Below, piece by piece: positions 1 through 8,964 of a stretch of DNA of 64,000 nucleotides (its first letter is position 1; every line of letters begins with the position of its first letter). The DNA comes from Pseudomonas urmiensis (GTDB taxonomy: Bacteria > Pseudomonadota > Gammaproteobacteria > Pseudomonadales > Pseudomonadaceae), in NCBI RefSeq assembly GCF_014268815.2, contig NZ_JABWRE020000001.1, forward strand, positions 2,547,001 through 2,611,000. Reading direction: 5' to 3'. Made by a program: the position numbers and the translations under genes. A model generated the notes under the pieces. It had not been told where the DNA came from. It worked only from the letters and a program-made list of their open reading frames with translations, and did no database searches.

Positions 1-18
1 GACCACGGAACCCCGCCC

Positions 19-936
19 ATGCTTGAGCTGCTGCTGACCACACTGGTGCCGATCATCCTGCTGATTGCCCTTGGCACCTGGCTGCGAGTGCGGGGTTTTC
101 TCGCCGAGAGCTTCTGGCCTGGCGCTGAGCGCCTGAGCTATTACGTGCTGCTGCCGTCCCTGTTTCTACACGGCCTGGCCACTGCCAACCTCGATGGAGT
201 ACCGGTGCTGGGCATGGTGGGGGTACTGATGCTGTCGACCTTGCTGGGCGCGGCCTTGCTGGTGTTGTATCAGGGGGCGGTGAACCATGACGGCGCCGAC
301 TTCACCTCGGTGTTCCAAGGCGGCGTGCGCTTTAACAACTACATCGGCGCTACCTTGGCCGCCGGTATCTACGGCAGCGCCGGGATCGCCCTGGCCGCCG
401 TGGCCAATGCTGCCATCGTGCCGCTGGTCAACCTGCTCTGCGTGCTGGTGTTTGCCCGATTCAGTGCCCGCCACAGCTCACCTGCCACGGTACTGCGGGC
501 GATCTTCGCCAACCCGCTGATCATCGGCTGTGCCGGCGGGCTATTGCTGCGGGTCGCCGGGGTTGGCCTGCCGGCGGGGCTGGAGCCGACCATCAAGGCC
601 CTCGGCCAGGCCGCCCTGCCCCTGGGGCTGCTGTGTGTCGGTGCAGCGCTGGGTGGTGCGCGCCTGGGGCAACAGGTCCGGCCGCTGCTGGCGGCGTCGC
701 TGTTCAAGTTTCTGGTGTTACCGTTGACGACCTGGGGCTTGTGCCGCCTGCTCGGCCTGAGCGGCCAGGCGGCGGTGGTGGCGGTGTTGTTCCAGGCGCT
801 ACCGACCGCCTCATCGTCCTATGTAATGGCCCGGCAGATGGGCGGCAATGCGCCGTTGATGGCGACCATCATCGCCTTGCAGACGGTCGCTGCAGCCTTG
901 ACCCTGCCGGTGATGCTAAGCCTGACGCTGAGTTGA
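19..936 (+). CDS. AEC family (auxin efflux carrier-like) transporter
   Basis: A 305-residue, almost wholly hydrophobic protein with about ten predicted membrane segments, the usual size for the AEC/BASS-fold permease family. The conserved stretch around FNNYIGATLAAGIYG (about residues 105-120) and the two repeated five-helix halves fit that family. Bacterial members move small organic acids or are uncharacterised, so the substrate is unknown. The ATG lies only 18 bases inside the window; ACGGAA just upstream could serve as ribosome binding site. It is followed 48 bases later by the cell-wall hydrolase on the same strand; no shared role is apparent. Confidence 0.82.
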   Translation: MLELLLTTLVPIILLIALGTWLRVRGFLAESFWPGAERLSYYVLLPSLFLHGLATANLDGVPVLGMVGVLMLSTLLGAALLVLYQGAVNHDGADFTSVFQGGVRFNNYIGATLAAGIYGSAGIALAAVANAAIVPLVNLLCVLVFARFSARHSSPATVLRAIFANPLIIGCAGGLLLRVAGVGLPAGLEPTIKALGQAALPLGLLCVGAALGGARLGQQVRPLLAASLFKFLVLPLTTWGLCRLLGLSGQAAVVAVLFQALPTASSSYVMARQMGGNAPLMATIIALQTVAAALTLPVMLSLTLS

Positions 937-984
937 AAAGTCGCAGCTAGACTGAGATTCAGCTCACATTTCGGAAGCTTGACC

Positions 985-1596
985 ATGCGCCTATCGTCGC
1001 TGCTGCTCGGCTTGGCCCTGACCCTGCTTGCAGGCCCACTCAATGCCGCTGACAGCGCCAAGGCCGCGGTCGTTGAAGACAAGGCCCAAGCCCTGGAAGA
1101 GAAGGTGGTCGAGGAGGCGCCACCGCCGAAAAAGAGCGAGACCTTAAGCCCCAGTGAAGTCAAAGCGGTCGATCCCGCTGGCCAATCGCCGATGGACGAC
1201 AGCATCACTTGCCTGGCGCGCACCATCTATTGGGAAGCCAAGGAGGCGGATGCCCGCGACATGAGTGCGGTGGCCAGCGTGGTGATCAACCGCTTGGGCC
1301 ACGATGGCTTCCCGGACACCATCTGCGGGGTGGTCAAGCAAGGAGTGGAAACCAAGAGCTGCCAGTTCTCCTGGTGGTGCGACGGGCGCTCTGATCAGGT
1401 CGAGGAAAAGCAGCGCTATGACGTTGCCAAAGAAATCGCCCGCAAAGCGCTCAACCAGCAGCTCAAGGACCCCACCGGGGGGGCGCTGTACTTCCATGAC
1501 CGTACAGTGCGACCGGACTGGGCCAAGGCCTATCGCAAGACCGCCGAGACCAAGTTGTTTCTGTTCTACAAGCCAAATCCGGCGCTGGCCCGCTGA
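985..1596 (+). CDS. Secreted cell wall hydrolase (SleB/Hydrolase_2 family)
   Basis: A 203-residue protein with an N-terminal signal peptide (MRLSSLLLGLALTLLAGPLNAA, cut near residue 22), then a charged low-complexity linker (about residues 25-65) and a Hydrolase_2/SleB-type domain from about residue 72. That domain shows TIYWEAKEADA with its conserved Glu, VINR, and the CQFSWWCDGR block. Members cleave peptidoglycan (lytic transglycosylase or amidase activity) in the periplasm. I chose the ATG at 985 behind CGGAAG rather than an in-frame TTG at 979. The gene stands alone and is followed by a REP element. Confidence 0.82.
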   Translation: MRLSSLLLGLALTLLAGPLNAADSAKAAVVEDKAQALEEKVVEEAPPPKKSETLSPSEVKAVDPAGQSPMDDSITCLARTIYWEAKEADARDMSAVASVVINRLGHDGFPDTICGVVKQGVETKSCQFSWWCDGRSDQVEEKQRYDVAKEIARKALNQQLKDPTGGALYFHDRTVRPDWAKAYRKTAETKLFLFYKPNPALAR

Positions 1597-1629
1597 GGTT
1601 CTGTATGGAAATTACCTGCCGAATCGTGG

Positions 1630-1657
1630 CGTGGGAGCGGGCTTGCCCCGCGATGAC
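1630..1657. repeat. Single REP element
   Basis: GTGGGAGCGGGCTTGCCCCG followed by CGATGAC is the standard Pseudomonas putida-type REP core. It is a single copy here, between two convergent genes. Confidence 0.8.
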
Positions 1658-1686
1658 GCCAGCACTGCCCCCTGCAACCTCTCACC

Positions 1687-3339
1687 TCACACCGCAATCC
1701 GCCGCACCCACAGCGGCTGCGCCGCTGGCAACCCCGGCACCGCGTCCAGCAACGCACGGGTGTAAGGATGACGCGGCTGACCGAGCACCTGCCCCGCCTC
1801 ACCTTGTTCCACCACCCGCCCCCCCTGCATCACCAGCACCTGGTCACTGACCTGCTCAACGACCCCCAGGTCATGCGAGATGAACAGGCACGCCAGGTTC
1901 AACTCAGCCTTGAGCTCTGCTAACAGCGCCAGAATCCGCGCCTGTACCGACACGTCCAACGCCGACACTGGCTCATCACACACCAACACCCGCGGCTTCA
2001 TCGCCAGCGCTCGGGCAATGGCGATGCGCTGACGCTGCCCCCCCGACAGCTCCAGCGGCCGGCGTTCGAGCACGCCCGCAGGCAGTTGCACCCGCTCCAG
2101 CAATGCCACCGCCTCAGTACGCTGCAAGGCCCGCGGCACTCCGGCCTGAGCCAACGCCTCAGCCAGCACTCGCAGCACGGTATAGCGCGGATCGAACGAG
2201 GCCAGGGGATCTTGAAACACCACCTGAATACCCTGGCGCGCCAGGCGCTGCTGATCGTTGGACAAGGCCAACCAGTCCTGCCCGGCAAACTGCACCTGGC
2301 CTTGGTCCGGACGCTCCAGTCCAAGCAGAATTCGCCCCAGGGTGCTCTTGCCTGATCCCGACTCACCGACCACGCCCAGGGTCTGCCCCGCCCGCAGTTG
2401 CAGCGACACATCGCTCAGCACCTCGCGCGCACGCCCATCGGGGCCAATGAACGCCTTGCTCAAATTGCGCGCCTCAAGCAAGACCGGTTGTTTAGCTGTG
2501 TTCACGGCAGGCTCCACCAAGGCCAGCGCGGGCGTGGCCGGGCGCTGGAAATGCACCGCTCGCGCAGCTGTCAGCAGGCGTTGGGTGTAGGGGTCATGAG
2601 GGTCTTGCAGAATCTGCTCGGCGCTGCCCTGCTCCACCACTTCACCTTGGCGCATTACTACGACCCAATCGGCCAGGCGGGCGACTACCGCCAAGTCATG
2701 ACTGACCATCAGCAGGCTGTTGTCCTCGCCGCGCAGTTGCTCAAGCAAAGCGAGGATCTGCGCCTGTACCGTGGCATCCAATGCAGTGGTGGGCTCATCC
2801 GCGATCAGCAGGCGCGGCTTGCAGGCGATGGCCGCGGCGATCAAGGCACGTTGGCGCAAGCCGCCGGACAGCTGCCAGGAATACTGCCGGGCTCGCACCT
2901 CCGGTTCCGGCACGCCGACCTCGCGCAGCAGCTCCAGCACCCGCAGGCGTCGCGCTTCAGGGCCAAGGCGGGTGTGCAGCAACAACGCCTCCTCGATCTC
3001 GTTGCCAACCCGGCGCAGCGGATCGAGCGAGCCGAGGGCGTCTTGCATGACAAAGCCGATCTGTGCGCCGCGCAGGCGCTGCCAACTGGCCTCATCCAAA
3101 CCGGCCAAGTCGCGACCGGCGTAGGCCAAGCGCTGCGCCTGAACCTGCGCACCGGCTCCGGTCAGGCCGACCAAGGTGCGCGCAGTGACGCTCTTGCCCG
3201 AGCCCGATTCCCCCACCAGCGCCACGCACTGTCCAGCACGCACCTGCACATCGACCCCGTGCACCACTGGCACGCCCTTGAAACTCACCCGTAAGCCGCG
3301 GATGTCTACCAACGGTGAAACGTTGTCCAAGCCGCTCAT
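1687..3339 (-). CDS. Fused oligopeptide-type ABC transporter ATPase (DppD-DppF fusion)
   Basis: A 550-residue protein with two complete ABC ATPase domains. Domain 1 (about 10-250) has Walker A GESGSGKSVT, signature LSGGLRQR and Walker B LLIADEPTTALD. Domain 2 (about 285-545) has GESGSGKSTLG, LSGGQRQR and VLVCDEPVSALD. Opp/Dpp importers normally encode these as two proteins (D and F); single-chain fusions are known in proteobacteria. It powers import by the permeases at 3336 and 8032. Its ATG overlaps the stop of the upstream permease gene by four bases (ATGA), so the two are translationally coupled. It is the last gene of the leftward operon that starts at 12781. Confidence 0.93.
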   Translation of the reverse strand: MSGLDNVSPLVDIRGLRVSFKGVPVVHGVDVQVRAGQCVALVGESGSGKSVTARTLVGLTGAGAQVQAQRLAYAGRDLAGLDEASWQRLRGAQIGFVMQDALGSLDPLRRVGNEIEEALLLHTRLGPEARRLRVLELLREVGVPEPEVRARQYSWQLSGGLRQRALIAAAIACKPRLLIADEPTTALDATVQAQILALLEQLRGEDNSLLMVSHDLAVVARLADWVVVMRQGEVVEQGSAEQILQDPHDPYTQRLLTAARAVHFQRPATPALALVEPAVNTAKQPVLLEARNLSKAFIGPDGRAREVLSDVSLQLRAGQTLGVVGESGSGKSTLGRILLGLERPDQGQVQFAGQDWLALSNDQQRLARQGIQVVFQDPLASFDPRYTVLRVLAEALAQAGVPRALQRTEAVALLERVQLPAGVLERRPLELSGGQRQRIAIARALAMKPRVLVCDEPVSALDVSVQARILALLAELKAELNLACLFISHDLGVVEQVSDQVLVMQGGRVVEQGEAGQVLGQPRHPYTRALLDAVPGLPAAQPLWVRRIAV

Positions 3340-4208
3340 AGGCTTTTGCCCTCGCTGCGCCTTAGCCAGTCACGGCCGATGGCGCTGATGGAAATCACAG
3401 TCAGGGTAATCGCCAGCGCCGGCCAGGCCATCAGCCAGGGCGCATTGGCCATGAAGTTACGCGCCACCGCCATCGTCGCGCCCCATTCCGGCGCCGGAGG
3501 CGGCGCACCGAAACCAAGGAAGCTCAAGGCGGCGGCAGCCGTGATCGCGCTGCCCAGGCCGATACAGGCCAGGATCAGCACCGGTTGTACCGCATTGGGC
3601 AACACGTGACTGAGCACCACGGCCAGCGGCCGCCGCCCCAAGGTCAGCGCCGCCTCGACGAAGCCTGCGCGGCGGATGGTCAAGGTTTGCGCACGCACCA
3701 GGCGCGCATAACGTGGCACCGCGGCGATGCCCACGGCGAGGATCAGGTTGGTGGTGCCCTGGCCGAACAGGGTAATGATCACCAATGCCAGCAGCAGGTC
3801 GGGAAATGCCAGCAGCACATCCACTGCGCGCATCAGCAGGTTGTCCAGCCACGCCGGGGCGAGGCCTGCCAGCAACCCGAGCAGGGTGCCCAGACCGAGG
3901 CCCACCGCAGTTGCCGCCAAGCCGATAAACAGCGACGGGCGTGCACCGTGAATCAACCGGCTGAGCACATCGCGGCCGTTCTCATCGGTGCCCAGCCAGA
4001 ACGCTGTGCTCGGTGGCTGATAGGCCAGACGGGCATCGGCCAACAGCGGGTCGGCAGGCGCCAACCAGCCGGGCAGCGCCACTGCCAGCAGCAACAGGCC
4101 AAGCACCGCCCAGGCCAGGCATAACCCTGGGCGGCTTGGCCGCCAACGGCTCAAGGGTGGCGCCAGGGCCACGCGCGCAAGCGCAGGATCGGGAGCAATT
4201 GCGTTCAT
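3336..4208 (-). CDS. Oligopeptide-type ABC transporter permease (DppC/OppC-like)
   Basis: A 290-residue inner-membrane permease with about six membrane helices. It carries the DppC-type motif after the first helix (LGTDENGRDVLSRLIHGARPSLFIG) and an EAA-type cytoplasmic loop (EAALTLGRRPLAVVLSHVLPN). The longer open frame begins at 4304, but I place the start at 4208: that ATG follows a perfect AGGAGG seven bases upstream and lies 13 bases after the stop of the aldo/keto reductase gene. It pairs with the DppB-like permease at 8032, from which it is separated by three enzyme genes, an unusual arrangement for one importer. Confidence 0.9.
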   Translation of the reverse strand: MNAIAPDPALARVALAPPLSRWRPSRPGLCLAWAVLGLLLLAVALPGWLAPADPLLADARLAYQPPSTAFWLGTDENGRDVLSRLIHGARPSLFIGLAATAVGLGLGTLLGLLAGLAPAWLDNLLMRAVDVLLAFPDLLLALVIITLFGQGTTNLILAVGIAAVPRYARLVRAQTLTIRRAGFVEAALTLGRRPLAVVLSHVLPNAVQPVLILACIGLGSAITAAAALSFLGFGAPPPAPEWGATMAVARNFMANAPWLMAWPALAITLTVISISAIGRDWLRRSEGKSL

Positions 4209-4221
4209 CCAGCCTCCTGGT

Positions 4222-5277
4222 TCATGGCGCCGGGTTGGGAATACGGCGGTGTACAGCCTGGATCTCGGCCAACAGCTCGTCGTCCAGTTGCAGGTCGAGC
4301 GCACCGAGGTTTTCCTGCAGCTGCAGCAGTGTGGTCTGCCCGGTGATGGCGCTGGCCACGAAGGGCTGGCGAATGACGAAGGCCAAGGCCAGCTGCGCAG
4401 GGCTCAGGCCCCGGCGACGGGCGATATCGACGTAGCTGGCGATGGCACTGTTGGCCTCGGCGCTGTCGTAGCGGTTGAAGGTGCGATACACCGAAGACAA
4501 GCGCGCACCCTCCGGGCGAGCGCCATCGAGGTACTTGCCCGTCAGCGCGCCAAACGCCAGCGGCGAATAGGCCAGCAGGCTGACGCCGTCGCGGTGGCTG
4601 AACTCTGACAGGCCGTTCTCATACAGGCGATTGAGCAGGCTGTAGGGGTTCTGGATGCTGGCAATGCGCGGCAACCCCTGGTCCTCGCCATGACGCAGGA
4701 ACTGCGCGACACCCCACGGGGTTTCGTTGGACACGCCGATGTGGCGGATCTTGCCGGCCTTGACCTGCTCATCGAGCACCGCCAGGGTTTCCTGGATGGC
4801 TGCGCTGTCTGGGTGGTCGTCGACGTAGGGGTATTCGCGGGCGCCGAAGATGTTGGTGGTGCGGTCGGGCCAGTGCAGTTGGTAGAGGTCCAGATAGTCG
4901 GTCTGCAAGCGTTTCAGGCTGCCTTCGAGAGCCGCGACGATGTTGCGTCGGTCGTGGTGCGAAAGGCCGTCGCGGATGTGCGTTTGCCCAGCCGGGTCGC
5001 GCGAGGGGCCGGCGATCTTGCTGGCCAGGATGAGCTTGTCGCGATTGCCGCGGGCGGCCAGCCAGGTGCCGATGAAACGCTCGGTGGTGGTCCAGGTTTC
5101 GGCGCGAGTTGGAGTGGGGTACATCTCGGCGGTGTCGATGAAGTTGATGCCGGCGGCAAGCGCGGCGTCCAGTTGCTGATGGGCGTCTGGTTCGCTGTTC
5201 TGGTGGCCCCAGGTCATGGTGCCTAGGCTGAGCAGGCTGACGTGGAGATCGGTGTGGCCTAGCGGGCGGTAGAGCAT
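4222..5277 (-). CDS. Aldo/keto reductase (Tas-like)
   Basis: A 351-residue TIM-barrel oxidoreductase close to E. coli Tas/YghZ-type NADPH-dependent aldo/keto reductases. It shows LSLGTMTWG at the N terminus, FIDTAEMYP with the catalytic Asp/Tyr, DLYQLHWPDR with the conserved His, and HIGVSNETPWG. Length matches Tas (about 346). AAGGACCACCCC precedes the ATG. It lies within the leftward scavenging operon, 117 bases after the flavin monooxygenase and 13 bases before a permease. A plausible role is reduction of an aldehyde or ketone released by the monooxygenases; this is inference from position only. Confidence 0.88.
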   Translation of the reverse strand: MLYRPLGHTDLHVSLLSLGTMTWGHQNSEPDAHQQLDAALAAGINFIDTAEMYPTPTRAETWTTTERFIGTWLAARGNRDKLILASKIAGPSRDPAGQTHIRDGLSHHDRRNIVAALEGSLKRLQTDYLDLYQLHWPDRTTNIFGAREYPYVDDHPDSAAIQETLAVLDEQVKAGKIRHIGVSNETPWGVAQFLRHGEDQGLPRIASIQNPYSLLNRLYENGLSEFSHRDGVSLLAYSPLAFGALTGKYLDGARPEGARLSSVYRTFNRYDSAEANSAIASYVDIARRRGLSPAQLALAFVIRQPFVASAITGQTTLLQLQENLGALDLQLDDELLAEIQAVHRRIPNPAP

Positions 5278-5318
5278 GGGGTGGTCCTTGGGTAATGGGT
5301 TGGATTTGAGCGTTTCGG

Positions 5319-5359
5319 GCTGCTTTGCAGCCCATCGCAGGCTACGCCGGCTCCTACAA
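5319..5359. repeat. REP-like element with TTTGCAGCCC hairpin
   Basis: GGGCTGCTTTGCAGCCC is a short hairpin, followed by ATCGCAGGCTACGCCGGCTC and CTACA, a diverged REP core. It fills the only sizeable gap (117 bases) inside the scavenging operon and may mark an internal RNA processing or attenuation point. Confidence 0.5.
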
Positions 5360-5394
5360 GGGGCGCGGTGCCTGTTACGCGCTTGCAGCGGTTA

Positions 5395-6744
5395 TCAGGC
5401 CGACGCTTGAGCCACCTTTATCTGCGCATATTGGTTCTCGGCCTTGGGCAAGCCCAGGTGATCGCGCAAGGTGTGCCCGTGATACTCGCGGCGAAACAAC
5501 CCACGCTTCTGCAACAGCGGCACCACCTCTTCGACGAACACCTGCGCCCCGGACGGGAACATGTCCGGCATGATGTTGAAGCCATCCCCTGCCCCGGCCA
5601 GGAACCACTCGGCCAAGGTGTCGGCGACTTGCTCGGGCGTACCGACCGCCAGACGATGACCCACCAGGATGCGCCGCGACAGTTCGCGAATGGTCAGGTT
5701 CTCGCGCCGGGCCAGGTTCAGCTGCGCTTCCAGAAAACCGTGCGAGCCGCGCTCAAAATCCGCCACCGCGCCAATCCGTGCCCAGGGCAGCGGCGCATCG
5801 GGGTCCAGTTCACTGGCATCGATACCGATCCGCCCCGCCACCTGCTGCAGCAAGCCATGCTCGCCATGCCAGGCATTGAGCTGGTCGAAGCGGGCATGCG
5901 CCTCGGCCTCGGTGCTGCCGATCACCGTCGACAGCCCCGGCATGATTTTCAAATGCTGCGGATCACGCCCCCAGGCCCTGGCCCGGGATTTCATCTCACG
6001 GTAGAAGGCCAGCCCGTCGGGCAAGGTGGTCTGGGTGGTGAAGATCGCATCGGCATAACGCGAGCCCAAGGCCTTGCCGCCTTCGGAGGAGCCCGCCTGC
6101 ACCAGCACCGGCCGGCCTTGCGGCGAGCGAGGCAGGTTGAGCGGGCCTTTGACCTGGAAGTGCTTGCCGTGAAAATCCAGGGTATGCACCTTGCTCGGGT
6201 CGGCGAAGCGGCCATTGGCACGGTCACCGATGATCGCGTCGTCCTCCCAGCTGTCCCACAGCTTGAGGGTGACATCGACGAACTCTTCGGCCCGCCCATA
6301 GCGGTCGACATGCAGTGGCGCGCCGGCGTAGCCGAAGTTCTGCGCGGCGGCGTCACCGGCATTGGTCACCACGTTCCAGGCCGCCCGGCCGCCGCTGATG
6401 TGGTCCAGCGAGGCTATCCGTCGGGCCAGGTTGAATGGCTCGTTGTAAGTGCTCGAGCACGTGGCGATCACCCCGATGCGTTCGGTGGCGGCAGCCACGG
6501 CGGTGAGCAGGATGGTCGGCTCCAGACGGCCACCGGCCTGGCTGGCGACATCCGGCGGTAACGCCGGGCCGTCGGCGAGGAAGATCGCATCCAGGCAACC
6601 ACGCTCGGAGATGCGTGCGATGTTGCGGTAGTAATCAACGTCGATATAGGCATCGATCGCGGCCTCGCCCTGGCGCCAGGCGCCGGAGTGCGAGCCGAAA
6701 CCCAAGATATTCATGCCCAGGCTCATCTGCTTTTGCTGTGTCAT
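5395..6744 (-). CDS. FMN-dependent monooxygenase, NtaA/SnaA/DszA (LLM) family
   Basis: A 449-residue bacterial-luciferase-fold monooxygenase. Family landmarks are the N-terminal MSLGMNILGFGSHSGAWR, FLADGPALPP, the STYNEPFNLARRIASLDHISGGRAAWNVVT block and the HTLDFHGKHFQVKGPLN region. Relatives oxidise nitrilotriacetate (NtaA), EDTA (EmoA), dibenzothiophene sulfone (DszA) or dialkyl sulfones, using FMNH2 from a separate reductase. AGGAGA precedes the ATG. It follows the DszC-like enzyme by 14 bases, so the two are probably co-translated and may act on one substrate in sequence. No dedicated flavin reductase lies in the operon. The substrate cannot be read from sequence. Confidence 0.9.
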   Translation of the reverse strand: MTQQKQMSLGMNILGFGSHSGAWRQGEAAIDAYIDVDYYRNIARISERGCLDAIFLADGPALPPDVASQAGGRLEPTILLTAVAAATERIGVIATCSSTYNEPFNLARRIASLDHISGGRAAWNVVTNAGDAAAQNFGYAGAPLHVDRYGRAEEFVDVTLKLWDSWEDDAIIGDRANGRFADPSKVHTLDFHGKHFQVKGPLNLPRSPQGRPVLVQAGSSEGGKALGSRYADAIFTTQTTLPDGLAFYREMKSRARAWGRDPQHLKIMPGLSTVIGSTEAEAHARFDQLNAWHGEHGLLQQVAGRIGIDASELDPDAPLPWARIGAVADFERGSHGFLEAQLNLARRENLTIRELSRRILVGHRLAVGTPEQVADTLAEWFLAGAGDGFNIMPDMFPSGAQVFVEEVVPLLQKRGLFRREYHGHTLRDHLGLPKAENQYAQIKVAQASA

Positions 6745-6758
6745 GTGCGTTCTCCTGT

Positions 6759-8009
6759 TCAGACTGCGCTGGCTTCATCGCCTGCGCCCTGCCCTGCACT
6801 GGCCGCAGCCTGTTTGGCACGCCAGGCGGCGGCGGGGCTGACGCCATTGAGGTAGTAGTCGCCCAACGCCTGCTCGCGGTAGATCGCCGGGTTGTGCGAG
6901 GCCAAGGTGCGTGCATTGCGCCAGTGCCGATCCAGGCGTCGGGCATTGCTGGTCGCCGAAGCGCCGCCGACCTCGAACAGCAAGGTGGTGGCCTCAAGCA
7001 CTTGCGCCAGGACGATCTGCTGGGCCTGGAAGGCCCGTACTTCGGCATCGGTGTACAACTGCTCAGGGACCTCCCCAGCCTGGCCCGCCTCGAATACCCC
7101 TTGCAGGCCATGGCCCACGGCACTGACCTGCGCCTCGGTTGCAAAGGCCAGACTCGACAGCCGACCGACCACTCGCTGCACCAGTGGGTCATCGCTTGGC
7201 TTCGATTGGCCGGGTACGCCGAAGGCGCGGGTTCGGCCCTGGACGAAGGCAACTGCGTCGGCCAGCACGGCACGGGCGATGCCGGCCAGGGTGGCCAGGT
7301 GCACCACCTGATAGAACGCGGTCAAGTAGGATTCGGCGCGCAACTCGCCCTTGGCGAAGCGCCGCAGCACATGCCGCTGCGGCACCGCCACCTGGCGAAA
7401 ACGGGTGGTGCCGCTGCCGGTCAGGCGCTGGCCAAAACCATCCCAGTCGTCCACCACCTCGACCCCAGGAGCGCGGGTTGGCACGGCCAGGCTGACGAAT
7501 TCGTCGCCGTGGTTGGCCACCGCCGCGACCCAATCGGCATACAGGGTGCCAGTGCAGTAATACTTCTCGCCGTCGAGGCGGTAATCGCCCTCTTCACCCT
7601 TGGCCAGTTGCACGGTATTGCCGGTGCTGTCAGTGCGCTCAGCCATGGCCGCGCCCCACAGCTCGCCTGCCACGACCCGGGCGAACCAGTAGTCCTGCGA
7701 CGCAGCATCGTTGGACGACAGCCGCCCTTCGACGAAACCGAAATGCGCCCGCAGGATCTGCGGCAGGTTGGAGTCTGCCTGGCCCAGGCGCACCAGCTGG
7801 CGCAGCAGTTGCGCCAGGCTGGCACCCAACCCGCCATGGCTTTGCGGCACACGCAGCGCGCCGAAACCGGCCTCGCGCAGCCACGCCACCGGCTCATGGG
7901 CCAGCGTGCGATGCTGTTCGCGCTCAACCGCGCCAGCGGCGATACGGGTAAAGATTGGCGCGAAACGGGCATCGAGTTCGGCGTCGGTAATGCTTGCTTG
8001 TTGACTCAT
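6759..8009 (-). CDS. Acyl-CoA dehydrogenase-fold monooxygenase (SfnB/DszC-like)
   Basis: A 416-residue flavoprotein of the acyl-CoA dehydrogenase superfamily. It resembles the SfnB/DszC branch that oxidises sulfur compounds: LRVPQSHGGLGAS, ILRAHFGFVEG, GELWGAAMAERTDSTGNTVQL and the C-terminal LFEVGGASATSNARRLDRHWRNARTLASHNP. That last block, RHWRNART.ASHNP, is characteristic of this branch and differs from true fatty acyl-CoA dehydrogenases. I start at ATG 8009 behind AAAGGAACC; an in-frame ATG at 8024 has no such site. It sits between the DppB-like permease and the LLM monooxygenase, the same enzyme pairing as DszC/DszA. Confidence 0.87.
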   Translation of the reverse strand: MSQQASITDAELDARFAPIFTRIAAGAVEREQHRTLAHEPVAWLREAGFGALRVPQSHGGLGASLAQLLRQLVRLGQADSNLPQILRAHFGFVEGRLSSNDAASQDYWFARVVAGELWGAAMAERTDSTGNTVQLAKGEEGDYRLDGEKYYCTGTLYADWVAAVANHGDEFVSLAVPTRAPGVEVVDDWDGFGQRLTGSGTTRFRQVAVPQRHVLRRFAKGELRAESYLTAFYQVVHLATLAGIARAVLADAVAFVQGRTRAFGVPGQSKPSDDPLVQRVVGRLSSLAFATEAQVSAVGHGLQGVFEAGQAGEVPEQLYTDAEVRAFQAQQIVLAQVLEATTLLFEVGGASATSNARRLDRHWRNARTLASHNPAIYREQALGDYYLNGVSPAAAWRAKQAAASAGQGAGDEASAV

Positions 8010-8031
8010 GTGGGTTCCTTTCACGGGGATT

Positions 8032-8964
8032 TCAGTTGTGCGCGGTGCGCGGGTCGATGGCCTGGGTCAGTACATCCACCACCAGGTTGACCAGCACGTA
8101 GATGGCGGCGGCCAGCAGGGTCACGCCGAGCACCAGTGGCACGTCCTTGTTGGCCGTTGCGTCGAGCATCAGCCGGCCAATGCCTTGGCGGCCGAACAGC
8201 AGTTCAAGCACCACGGCGCCGCCCAGCAGGCTGGCGAACACATAGCCGGCCAGGGTCACCAGCGGCACCAGGGCATGGCGCAAGGCATGGCGCAGGCGGA
8301 CACCGGTGTCGGACATGCCGCGCGCGCGGGCTTGGGTGATGAAGGGTTGTTCCAGCACCTGCTCAAGCGACTGGCGCAGCACCTGGGCCAGCACTGCCGC
8401 CACCGGCAAGCCCAGGGCCAGGCTTGGCAGCACCAGCGACTGCCAGCCACGCGAGCCCGATGGCGGCAACAGGTGGAAGTAGAAGGCGAAGGCCAGCAAC
8501 AGCACGGTGCCGATGACAAAGTTCGGCGCTGCCGACAGCACCAACTCGATGCCCGACACCAACGCCCGCAGGCGCCGCCCACGGTTGGCAGTCAGCAGCG
8601 CCGAAGTCAGCGCGAGCAGCACCGCCAGGACTGCCGCGCTACTGGCCAGGGCCAAGGTCGCGCCCAGTTGCTCGCCAATCGCCTGGCCGACCGGTATGCG
8701 CAGGCGATACGACTCGCCCAGATCACCCTGGGCCAAGCGCGCCAGGTAGTTGCCGTACTGCTGCCACAGCGGCTGATCGAGACCGTACTCGGCGCGTACC
8801 TGGGCGAGCATCTGCGGCGTGGGCATGGCGTCCGGGCCGCCGAGAATCGCCAGCGCGGTATCGCCACCGCTGTGCTGCATGCCGAGGAACGTCAGGCTGG
8901 CAGCCGCCCACAGCACGATCAGGCCGTCACGCAGGCGCCTTAGCACCAGTGCCAGAAGTTTCAT
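8032..8964 (-). CDS. Oligopeptide-type ABC transporter permease (DppB/OppB-like)
   Basis: A 310-residue permease with about six membrane segments. It shows the DppB periplasmic loop (EYGLDQPLWQQYGNYLARLAQGDLGESY) and a cytoplasmic EAA-like loop (EQPFITQARARGMSDTGVRLRHALRHALVP). The start at 8964 follows AAGGAGCAACC, and the ATG overlaps the stop of the substrate-binding protein gene (ATGA). Three enzyme genes lie between this gene and its partner permease at 3336. Confidence 0.92.
   Translation of the reverse strand: MKLLALVLRRLRDGLIVLWAAASLTFLGMQHSGGDTALAILGGPDAMPTPQMLAQVRAEYGLDQPLWQQYGNYLARLAQGDLGESYRLRIPVGQAIGEQLGATLALASSAAVLAVLLALTSALLTANRGRRLRALVSGIELVLSAAPNFVIGTVLLLAFAFYFHLLPPSGSRGWQSLVLPSLALGLPVAAVLAQVLRQSLEQVLEQPFITQARARGMSDTGVRLRHALRHALVPLVTLAGYVFASLLGGAVVLELLFGRQGIGRLMLDATANKDVPLVLGVTLLAAAIYVLVNLVVDVLTQAIDPRTAHN

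Noticed and set aside
2398..3294. Long open frame opposite the ABC ATPase gene
   Set aside because: It is an antisense shadow produced by high GC; the opposite strand encodes a complete ATPase with all motifs.
8008..8943. 311-codon open frame opposite the DppB permease
   Set aside because: Gln/His-rich composition typical of antisense of a membrane gene; the permease motifs are on the other strand.
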